NCBI GenBank assembly: GCA_003557605.1 | Contig: PWNW01000006.1 | Coordinates: 1-5,549, forward strand | Source of the DNA: Spirochaetaceae bacterium | GTDB taxonomy: Bacteria; Spirochaetota; Spirochaetia; PWKH01 | Reading direction: 5' to 3' | DNA: 5,549 nt | Shown: one piece after another, positions 1-5,549 of the stretch | Numbering within the stretch: the first letter of the stretch is position 1 | Layout: every line of letters starts with the position of its first letter | The notes under the pieces: model-generated | What the model was told of the DNA's origin: nothing | Databases searched by the model: none | The model's input: only the letters and a program-made list of their open reading frames with translations | Program-made: the position numbers and the translations under genes

Positions 1-1
1 A

Positions 2-1372
2 CGGAGAATTGAGGATATCAGGAGAAGGAGCACCGATCCGGTGCTCCAGGAGCGCCTTGAGACCCAGCTGAGGATTGCGGAGAATGAGTATGTCCGCGGC
101 CTGATTTCCCGGAGCGAGTATGAGCAGGTCCGCTATGAATATGAGCTGTTCATAGCCCAGAGCGCCTATGAGGAGGAGATACAGGATATTGTCAGCCAGA
201 TCGAAGCGCTCAGCACCATGCCCTTTCTTGACCAGGGGGAAAGCACTGCGGTTTCCGATTACGTGAAGATGGTCCGCATCAAGCTGATTGAGGCTCGGAT
301 GGACCTGATTGAAGCCGAGGCATCCTATGAGGTGGACCTGAGGCAGTATGAGAAGATGAAAGGCCGCCACGGAAATATGCCGGAAATGAGGCAGACCTAT
401 ATCGTTCTCGCCGGACGGACCGCATCCCTGGAAGCAGAGGTCCGGGGGCTGTCAAAGGTTGTCAGCCACTATGAAGCGATCTCCGATAAGGAGTATTCTG
501 ATTTCTATGTCATTTCCGATGCCCCGATGCCCCTGTACCCGATGGCTTCAAACAGGCGGATGATAGCCGCTGCAGGCTCAGTGTTTGTCTTCATCCTCGG
601 GTTCAGCGTACTTCTGATGACCATTGTCCTGGACACCAGGCTGAAGTCCGAAGCCGACGCCAAGCAGAAACTTCAGCTTCCTGTGACAGGTGCCCTCCCG
701 TGGGAGAAAACCGAATCCCTGATGCTTCCCGGGGCCGACCGTGAATCATCCCACATTGAACGTTACCGCATCCTTGCCCGGCAGATACGGCTCCGCACTC
801 CCGCTGAAGGCGCGGTGCTGCTGCTCACCAGCACCGAACCAGGGGAGGGGAAAAGCACCGCTGCGGTCAACCTGGCTGCTGTATACGGCCGCCAGGACGA
901 GCATGTTTTGATTATCAACGGACAGGTAAGGCGCCCCGCCGCTTCATCGCTGCTTAATTCATACCGGATCCCCGAAGATGCGCAGCAGAGTGAAACCGGC
1001 CTGGGAGAATACCTGTCCTATCGGGCCGATGAGCCTCAGGAAATAATTTCACGTACGGTGCTGCCCGGAGTCGATATGATCGGGGTGTACCAGGTGGCGG
1101 TGATACCCGACCTGCTCCAGTCCGCCCGCTTGCGGGAGCTGATGGAGCATGTAAAGAGCAGCTATTCCTTGATCATCATTGAAGGATCTCCCGTCAAGGA
1201 GAGTGTGGACTCAGAAATTCTCAGCCAGTACTGCGATGCAGTCTATCTTGTGACTGCATGCAGGGGCGTGCGTCCCGATGCAGTGAACCAGGCGGTAAAG
1301 CGGCTTGCGTCATCGGGCAGACCGATAGAGGGAATCATCCTGACAAAGGTGATGCCGGGGTTTATCGACTAA
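2..1372 (+). CDS. Polysaccharide co-polymerase / BY-kinase-like protein (Wzz-CpsD/Wzc type), 5'-truncated by window edge
   Basis: The frame is open from position 2 with no credible start. The GTG at 41 has no ribosome binding site and falls inside a coiled coil, so the gene begins upstream of the window. Residues below are counted from the GTG at 41. Residues 1-150 are charged and helical, like the periplasmic coiled coil of Wzz/GumC proteins. A proline-containing stretch (162-167) leads into one membrane segment (about 175-197). The cytoplasmic ATPase domain follows, with a good Walker A (E266-PGEGKS-T273) and the downstream NLA. The family normally regulates chain length and export of surface polysaccharide at the inner membrane through tyrosine autophosphorylation. 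Here Walker A' reads IINGQVRRP, with N293 and Q295 in place of two Asp. Walker B reads LIIIEGSP, with E381 in place of Asp. The protein ends about eight residues after the last predicted strand, without the usual tyrosine-rich tail. It is therefore probably a structural or nucleotide-binding relative rather than an active kinase (inference). Confidence 0.88.
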   Translation, partial: RRIEDIRRRSTDPVLQERLETQLRIAENEYVRGLISRSEYEQVRYEYELFIAQSAYEEEIQDIVSQIEALSTMPFLDQGESTAVSDYVKMVRIKLIEARMDLIEAEASYEVDLRQYEKMKGRHGNMPEMRQTYIVLAGRTASLEAEVRGLSKVVSHYEAISDKEYSDFYVISDAPMPLYPMASNRRMIAAAGSVFVFILGFSVLLMTIVLDTRLKSEADAKQKLQLPVTGALPWEKTESLMLPGADRESSHIERYRILARQIRLRTPAEGAVLLLTSTEPGEGKSTAAVNLAAVYGRQDEHVLIINGQVRRPAASSLLNSYRIPEDAQQSETGLGEYLSYRADEPQEIISRTVLPGVDMIGVYQVAVIPDLLQSARLRELMEHVKSSYSLIIIEGSPVKESVDSEILSQYCDAVYLVTACRGVRPDAVNQAVKRLASSGRPIEGIILTKVMPGFID

Positions 1373-1376
1373 GGAG
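1371..1376 (+). promoter_or_regulatory. Shine-Dalgarno AAGGAG overlapping the upstream stop codon
   Basis: AAGGAG lies 8 bases before the ATG at 1385, and its first two bases are the last two of the TAA stop of the preceding gene. This fixes the start of the phosphatase gene. It suggests that ribosomes finishing the first gene can re-initiate on the second, so the two products are probably made together from one transcript. Confidence 0.85.
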
Positions 1377-1384
1377 CAGGTGCC

Positions 1385-3931
1385 ATGAACAGCGTCCAGA
1401 GGGATACAATCTGCTGCAGACTGCTGATGTCCATCGGGGATTCCCTTGAACTGAACCCCATGCTCGGCAGGAGCCTGACTGCCTATATGCGGGAGCTTTC
1501 ATGCACCATGGGTGCGGTCCTGCTGAAGCACAGTGAAACGGGAGAAGCCGGTACGCTCTTTTGTGCACGAAGCATTCCCCGGCAGCTGGAACGGCACAGG
1601 CCTTTCAGAGACCTGCTGGATGAGCTCTCTTCAGCTCATCTGGAATATGAGGATGTCATAATTCGGGAAGCACCGCAGGGGAGGTATTATATCCTTCCCC
1701 TTGCTGATGCAGGTCTGCTGGTGCTGTATGCCCGGGAGCAGCTGGACTCGGACCTGCTGCGCCAGCTGGGACCGGTGAACCAAAAATTTGGTACAGCCTG
1801 CCTCTTCTGCCAGCAGAATGCCCTGCAGCAGGAGAACAGCCAGCGGTTCATGGAAATGGCGGACATGCTTCCCGGCATCATACTGGAATGCGCCAGCGAC
1901 TACCGCATTACCTTTTTTAACCGCAGGACCCAGGAAATCTTCAAGCAGATTGATTCTCACAAATTCGAGCCCCGGTCCCTCTTTGATTTTTTTCCGGATC
2001 ATGAGCACCGGAAACTCAAGCGGCTTCTTGACTGCCTGGAGCTTGGGGAGCCGACGGCAAGCAGGGACATTGAGATGCGCAACAGCAGGGGAGAGCTGTT
2101 CAAGGTCAACCTCCACCTCTCACCGATATATGTCTCGGATGAGGTTGCGGGATTCAGGGGAATTGCAATCGATATTTCAGAGCGGGTGAAGCTTGAGAAG
2201 AACCTGATTGCCCGGGACAAGCTGCTGCATGCCATCACCGTGTCCACCCAGCATCTTCTGAAATCCAAGCGCTTTACTGAGTCAGTCCCCACTGCCCTGA
2301 AGCTCCTCGGTGAGGCTATGGACGTTGACCGGGTCTATTACTTTTCCAACACCCTGGATGCTGAGGGAACTCCGGTGACCGTCAGCCAGCGGGGGGAATG
2401 GAGCAAGGAGAACGTGGAGCCCCAGATAGATAATCCGGACCTCCAGGATGTTCCTGCGGAACTGGTGGACCTCTTCCTCACTCCTCTGCAGAAGAAGAAG
2501 CCCTTCAGGACCCTGATTCGTGATCTGGAGGAGAGCGTAACGAAGGAACTGCTTGAGGCACAGCAGATTGTGTCCATTCTGGTGCTGCCGATATTCGTGA
2601 AGGAGAAGTTCTGGGGATTTGTGGGCTTTGACGACTGCCAAAGCGAACGGACCTGGTCAGACCTGGAACAGGACCTGCTGCAGCTGTTTTCCACCTCTAT
2701 ATCCGAAGCCATTGAACGGGATACTGCGGAGGCTGAGATCCGCAGGCTCTATAAAAATCTGATGGACGACCTGGATACTGCGCAGTCAGTGCAGAGCTTT
2801 ATTCTTCCTCCCTGGTGTGTGGCTGATCCTCGGCTTCTCTTCAGCTCCCAGTATGTTCCCTGCGAGAAGGTGGGAGGGGATCTCTATGACTGCCTCAAAC
2901 TCAGCGACACCCGATATGTTATATATGCCGCTGATATTTCCGGCCACGGCATCCAGGCTGCCCTGGGCATGACCGCCGTGAAGTCGATTATCAGCATGAT
3001 CACCGCAAACAGCGATGAATGCGCACATCCGGACCGGGTGCTGACCCGGCTTAACCGGTTTCTTTCGCAGCATCTCTTCGAAGAAAACTACATGACCATC
3101 TGCTACTGCTTTGCGGACCTTGATGCCATGACCGTGAGCTTCCTGCATGCCGGGCATCCCCCCGCTGCGGTAATCAGCGGAGACGGAACAGTCAGCATCC
3201 TTGATGCTGCAGGTGACATTCCCCTCGGCTGGATTGACAGTCATCAGTACAAACCTTCGTCGGTGATTCGCCGGGAGATCTCCGAGGATGACATCATCTG
3301 TCTGTATACCGACGGAGTGTATGACTGCACCAATGCTGCAGGTTCACGCCTCGGCCTGGTGAAGTTTCACCAGGTGCTTTCTGACCTTTCCCGTGACCCC
3401 CACTGCACCACCCTGCCGTTTCAATGCTACCTGAACATCCAGAAACGGGGATACGACCTGATTGAAGATGACTTTTCCTTTGCGGCATTCCAGATGGCCC
3501 CTGAGGACCGGACATATCCCATATTTCGTTCTGTAGCAGCCGACCTGTACCGTCTGGATGCAGCGGTCAGCGAAGCAGAATCATTCCTGATGCAGCAGGA
3601 TGTCAGCGATGCCGTGGTGCTGAAGGCGAAGGTTGTGATGCAGGAGTTTATCAGCAATGTGTTTCTTCATGGACTTGCCGCCAATTTCCATTCGCCTGTA
3701 TATTTGGAGATTCAGATTGGAGATGAGCTCTCCATGATGTTCCGTGACCAGGGAAAACCCTGGGACCTTCCCGAAGCTGAACAGTCCCCTGACCAGTTCT
3801 TTGATGCCCTCAACGAGCAGCTGATGCACAGCGGCCGGGGCATGCAGATGATCTATGCCATGACAAGCAGCAGAAGCAGGCGGCGCATCCATCTGATCAA
3901 TGAAACTCAGTTCACTATTTCTCCGGAGTAG
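1385..3931 (+). CDS. Sensor serine phosphatase/kinase: GAF-like, PAS, GAF, SpoIIE-type PP2C and RsbW-like HATPase fusion
   Basis: This is a complete 848-residue protein with no signal peptide or membrane segment, so it is probably cytoplasmic. Residues about 15-150 look like a divergent GAF-type sensor. Residues about 153-272 are a PAS domain ending in the typical DISER motif (263-267). Residues about 280-445 are a GAF domain with the strand FWGFVGFDD. A helical linker (about 440-470) leads into a SpoIIE/RsbU-type PP2C domain (about 470-702) with GGDLYD (497-502), ADISGHG (516-522), HAGHPPA (588-594), YTDG (641-644) and the acidic pair D695-D696. All the expected metal-binding acids appear present. 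Residues about 712-848 are a GHKL ATPase of anti-sigma-factor type. Its N-box has E754 and N758 followed by HG, its G1 box is D788-x-G790 and its G2 box is GRGM (817-820). RsbU-type domains dephosphorylate STAS antagonists and RsbW-type domains phosphorylate them, so this protein may do both. It is probably co-transcribed with the upstream polysaccharide gene. The actual target and ligand are unknown. Confidence 0.95.
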   Translation: MNSVQRDTICCRLLMSIGDSLELNPMLGRSLTAYMRELSCTMGAVLLKHSETGEAGTLFCARSIPRQLERHRPFRDLLDELSSAHLEYEDVIIREAPQGRYYILPLADAGLLVLYAREQLDSDLLRQLGPVNQKFGTACLFCQQNALQQENSQRFMEMADMLPGIILECASDYRITFFNRRTQEIFKQIDSHKFEPRSLFDFFPDHEHRKLKRLLDCLELGEPTASRDIEMRNSRGELFKVNLHLSPIYVSDEVAGFRGIAIDISERVKLEKNLIARDKLLHAITVSTQHLLKSKRFTESVPTALKLLGEAMDVDRVYYFSNTLDAEGTPVTVSQRGEWSKENVEPQIDNPDLQDVPAELVDLFLTPLQKKKPFRTLIRDLEESVTKELLEAQQIVSILVLPIFVKEKFWGFVGFDDCQSERTWSDLEQDLLQLFSTSISEAIERDTAEAEIRRLYKNLMDDLDTAQSVQSFILPPWCVADPRLLFSSQYVPCEKVGGDLYDCLKLSDTRYVIYAADISGHGIQAALGMTAVKSIISMITANSDECAHPDRVLTRLNRFLSQHLFEENYMTICYCFADLDAMTVSFLHAGHPPAAVISGDGTVSILDAAGDIPLGWIDSHQYKPSSVIRREISEDDIICLYTDGVYDCTNAAGSRLGLVKFHQVLSDLSRDPHCTTLPFQCYLNIQKRGYDLIEDDFSFAAFQMAPEDRTYPIFRSVAADLYRLDAAVSEAESFLMQQDVSDAVVLKAKVVMQEFISNVFLHGLAANFHSPVYLEIQIGDELSMMFRDQGKPWDLPEAEQSPDQFFDALNEQLMHSGRGMQMIYAMTSSRSRRRIHLINETQFTISPE
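3355..3374. repeat. Perfect 9-bp inverted repeat inside the phosphatase gene
   Basis: The left arm CCTGGTGAA (3355-3363) and right arm TTCACCAGG (3366-3374) are separated by two bases. As RNA it would fold as an 8-bp stem with a 4-base loop. It lies in the PP2C part of the coding region (residues about 657-664). No T-run follows, so it is not a terminator. It could be a chance palindrome, as codon constraint alone could produce it. Confidence 0.5.
3907..3931. other. 25-bp tail-to-tail overlap of two convergent genes
   Basis: The last eight codons and stop region of the plus-strand phosphatase gene (stop TAG at 3929-3931) and of the minus-strand glycosyltransferase (stop TGA, reading 3909-3907) share these bases. 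No T-rich hairpin that could act as a bidirectional terminator is visible here or just beyond. Transcripts from both sides therefore probably run into the opposite gene to some extent. The 8-base palindrome CTCCGGAG at 3921-3928 is too short to call a terminator. Confidence 0.9.
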
Positions 3932-5106
3932 CCCGCAGCTTCCGCCAGCAGGTCTTCCAGCTCTTCGGCATATCGGGTGAAGGAGAAGGACTGCTCCGCA
4001 GTCCTGCGCCCTTCAGCAGCAAGGGAGACAGAGAGACCGGGGTCGGTCATCAGGCGCTTGAGCTGCCCTGCCAGGGCCTCGGCATCCTCCGCCGGGAAGG
4101 TGAGGCAGTTTTCCCCGTCTATCAGGAACTCTCCCTGCCCTCCATGGGCGGTGCTGACTACCGGTATTCCGCTGGCCATCGCTTCAAGATGGGTAAGGCC
4201 GAAGGGCTCCTGCCAGATGGAGGGGAAAATGAAGATGTCATGGGCACGGTAGACCTCCGGCATCTGGTGATGTGCCGCCGACCCTGCAAGCTTTGCAGGG
4301 AGGTCCCCGGCTGCTGCCTGATCCCTGAGACGGTCGGTGTATTCCTGGGGCCCCTGACCGGCTATAGTCAGCTCGAAGGGCGGAAGGAGGGAATCCTGTT
4401 TGAGCAGTTCCAGGGCGGAAAGGATGGTATGCACTCCCTTGTAGGGATGCAGCTGCCCGGCATACAGAAGCTTTACGGGAGTGCCGATGACTCCGGGACT
4501 GCTTTTTACCGGAAACCGCTCAAGGGGGATGCCCTGGTAGATAACCCGTGATGAGGCGATCGGAAGTCCCCGGTTCACCAGGTTCTCCTTGATCAGCCTG
4601 CTGATGCAGGTGGTGCAGGGAAAGTCTATTCCCCGCAGGGTGATCTGAGGCATGAGCCGGTCGGCTGCCCACCGAAGGAGGCTTTTCGGAGCAGGGGAAA
4701 ACGGGGAAGGCAGATACCCGGAGATGTTCTCATCATTGAAGGTGCATACCGCCGGCACGCCGGCATCAGAGGCCGCCCTCAGGGGGGACGGGGTGAGCCG
4801 CAGCAGGCTCCAGACGAACACCGCATCGAAACCAGCCTCCCTGATAACCCGTGCAGTCTCCCGGTAGTTGTACCGCGCTGCCCGGAGACGCTTCATCCGA
4901 TGCATCCCTGCCGGCTGTCCGAAGGGAACAAAGAGTTTCAGGGTCCGTAATACCCCCTGCTGTGCTTCTGCGTCCCCGTGGTCCGAGGTGACCACCGTGA
5001 CCTGATGACCCCGCTGCTGCAGAAACTGCACCACCTGACCGCAGAGGATTTCATATCCCCCGAGGACTGCGGGAGGATAGAGATTAGATATGATAAGAAT
5101 CTTCAT
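3907..5106 (-). CDS. Glycosyltransferase, GT4-type (GT-B fold), family 1
   Basis: This is a complete 399-residue protein, a normal length for GT4 retaining transferases, which move a sugar from a nucleotide-sugar donor to a growing glycan or lipid-linked acceptor on the cytoplasmic face. The N-terminal Rossmann half starts MKILIISNLYPP, followed by the GGYE loop (16-19) that usually contacts the donor phosphates. The C-terminal half has AGQLHPYKGV (216-225, with K223) and the family E-x7-E signature (E300 and E308) within WQEPFGLTHLEAM, then SGIPVV and the HGG-x-GE segment. The ATG at 5106 was chosen because the family's conserved N-terminus begins there. The frame stays open for 89 codons further upstream, but those codons look non-native and run antisense to the next glycosyltransferase. 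The Shine-Dalgarno is weak (GGA three bases before ATG). The 3' end overlaps the convergent phosphatase gene by 25 bp. The sugar and acceptor cannot be told from sequence. Confidence 0.95.
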   Translation of the reverse strand: MKILIISNLYPPAVLGGYEILCGQVVQFLQQRGHQVTVVTSDHGDAEAQQGVLRTLKLFVPFGQPAGMHRMKRLRAARYNYRETARVIREAGFDAVFVWSLLRLTPSPLRAASDAGVPAVCTFNDENISGYLPSPFSPAPKSLLRWAADRLMPQITLRGIDFPCTTCISRLIKENLVNRGLPIASSRVIYQGIPLERFPVKSSPGVIGTPVKLLYAGQLHPYKGVHTILSALELLKQDSLLPPFELTIAGQGPQEYTDRLRDQAAAGDLPAKLAGSAAHHQMPEVYRAHDIFIFPSIWQEPFGLTHLEAMASGIPVVSTAHGGQGEFLIDGENCLTFPAEDAEALAGQLKRLMTDPGLSVSLAAEGRRTAEQSFSFTRYAEELEDLLAEAAGYSGEIVN

Positions 5107-5112
5107 AGATCC

Positions 5113-5141
5113 ATTGTACAGCAGGGCCTGAGGTTTTCCAA
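5113..5141 (-). promoter_or_regulatory. Candidate sigma-70-like promoter for the GT4 gene
   Basis: On the minus strand TTGGAA (5141-5136, 4 of 6 to the -35 consensus) is followed after exactly 17 bases by TACAAT (5118-5113, 5 of 6 to the -10 consensus). The expected transcription start, about seven bases on, falls at the A of the ATG at 5106, so this promoter would give a leaderless or nearly leaderless message. That agrees with the weak Shine-Dalgarno, but the match was made by eye in a short region and may be coincidental. Confidence 0.35.
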
Positions 5142-5223
5142 TCAGGAATATCATCAGGTTTGCCTTGCGGGAATAAGCTGCCATGGGGTACACTGACTGT
5201 GACTTCCCTGTCCGGGGGGAGCT

Positions 5224-5230
5224 CAGGAGG
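5224..5230 (+). promoter_or_regulatory. Shine-Dalgarno CAGGAGG for the GT2 gene
   Basis: CAGGAGG lies 9 bases before the ATG at 5240 and is the best ribosome binding site in this region. It favours 5240 over the in-frame upstream ATG at 5183, which has only a loose GGGAA stretch in front of it. Confidence 0.8.
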
Positions 5231-5239
5231 CGTCGGCGT

Positions 5240-5549
5240 ATGAAGAATTCCGGGGTGGAAGTCTCGATCATTATTCCCTGCTTCAACGGGATGCGGACAT
5301 TACGGGGGTGCTTGGAATCCCTGCTGGCCCTTGCCGAGGATTCTCCTTCCCATGAGATCATCATGGTGGACAACGGTTCCAGCGACGGTTCAGCAGAGAC
5401 CGCCTCGTCCTATGAACAGGTCACGGTGCTCTACGAGCTGGAACAGCGAGGCCCCGCTGCAGCACGCAACAGGGGTGCTGCCTCCGCACGGGGGGAGATT
5501 CTCGCCTTCATCGATATTGACTGCATCGTATCTCCCAACTGGCTGAAGC
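5240..5549 (+). CDS. Glycosyltransferase, GT2-type (GT-A fold), 3'-truncated by window edge
   Basis: The first 103 residues are visible and the frame is open at the right edge. The start of a GT2 catalytic domain is clear: a beta strand with VSIIIPCFNG (8-17), the nucleotide-binding VDNGSSDGS (about 43-51), the RGPAAARNRGA loop, and FIDIDC with the DxD motif that holds the metal and donor diphosphate. GT2 enzymes are inverting transferases that add sugars to lipid-linked intermediates or polysaccharide chains in the cytoplasm. The start at 5240 is set by the CAGGAGG just upstream. The in-frame ATG at 5183 would add 19 arginine-rich residues that do not look like the family. It is divergent from the GT4 gene and probably belongs to the same glycan pathway. 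Donor and acceptor are unknown, and any C-terminal membrane segments would lie outside the window. Confidence 0.92.
   Translation, partial: MKNSGVEVSIIIPCFNGMRTLRGCLESLLALAEDSPSHEIIMVDNGSSDGSAETASSYEQVTVLYELEQRGPAAARNRGAASARGEILAFIDIDCIVSPNWLK

Larger units (their letters stand above)
5107..5239. promoter_or_regulatory. Divergent intergenic region between two glycosyltransferase genes
   Basis: This 133-bp gap is the only non-coding stretch of any length in the window and must hold the control signals for both divergent genes, if each has its own. A weak plus-strand candidate is TTGCGG (5165-5170) followed after 18 bases by TACACT (5189-5194), only 3 of 6 and 4 of 6 to consensus. No clear operator dyad, riboswitch or terminator is seen. 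Confidence 0.5.

Noticed and set aside
41..43. GTG as the start of the first gene.
   Set aside because: The frame is open to the left edge, no Shine-Dalgarno precedes it, and starting there would remove the N-terminal membrane segment and Wzz domain expected in this family.
1619..1640. An 8-bp inverted repeat (GATGAGCT / AGCTCATC, 6-base loop).
   Set aside because: It is inside the phosphatase coding region, with no T-run and no nearby start codon that it could control.
1631..2116. A 161-codon open frame on the minus strand inside the phosphatase gene, and several similar shorter frames on both strands.
   Set aside because: They lie wholly within well-supported genes in other frames and show no recognisable domain or ribosome binding site, as expected of shadows in a GC-rich coding sequence.
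4282..4300. A perfect 8-bp inverted repeat (CCCTGCAA / TTGCAGGG, 3-base loop) that resembles a terminator stem.
   Set aside because: It lies in the middle of the GT4 coding sequence and has no T-run on either strand. Chance is a sufficient explanation.
5183..5185. In-frame upstream ATG for the GT2 gene.
   Set aside because: Its ribosome binding site is weaker than that of the ATG at 5240, and the 19 extra residues are arginine-rich and atypical. It remains a minor alternative.
5107..5373. An 89-codon open extension upstream of the GT4 start on the minus strand.
   Set aside because: The conserved GT4 N-terminus begins at the ATG at 5106. The extension has no family resemblance and runs antisense to the clear GT2 coding region, so it is a chance open frame.

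Overview
The window looks like part of a surface or exopolysaccharide locus from a bacterium with moderately high GC. It has strong Shine-Dalgarno sites and tightly packed genes. The fused Wzz/tyrosine-kinase-type protein and the SpoIIE-type regulator occur in many phyla (proteobacteria, spirochaetes, Chlorobi and others), so I do not assign a taxon. No rRNA, tRNA, CRISPR, transposase or integrase was seen.

Layout, left to right. (1) Positions 2-1372, plus strand: the C-terminal part of a polysaccharide co-polymerase fused to a BY-kinase-like ATPase domain, with its 5' end outside the window. (2) Positions 1385-3931, plus strand: a complete 848-residue cytoplasmic regulator with the order GAF-like, PAS, GAF, SpoIIE/PP2C serine phosphatase, RsbW-like HATPase. 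Only 12 bases separate it from gene 1, and its ribosome binding site touches the stop codon of gene 1. (3) Positions 3907-5106, minus strand: a complete GT4-type glycosyltransferase whose 3' end overlaps gene 2 tail to tail by 25 bp. (4) Positions 5240-5549, plus strand: the N-terminus of a GT2-type glycosyltransferase that runs off the right edge. A 133-bp divergent intergenic region separates genes 3 and 4.

Likely joint role (inference): the two glycosyltransferases build a glycan, gene 1 takes part in its polymerisation or export, and gene 2 senses a signal and sets the phosphorylation state of a partner-switching (STAS, anti-sigma-antagonist type) protein. No STAS gene is in the window. 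The most unusual points are the loss of the catalytic aspartates in the kinase domain of gene 1, and the presence of opposing phosphatase and kinase modules in one polypeptide encoded directly after it. Nothing here is clearly a wholly new system. The regulator plus pseudokinase pair is the best candidate for follow-up.
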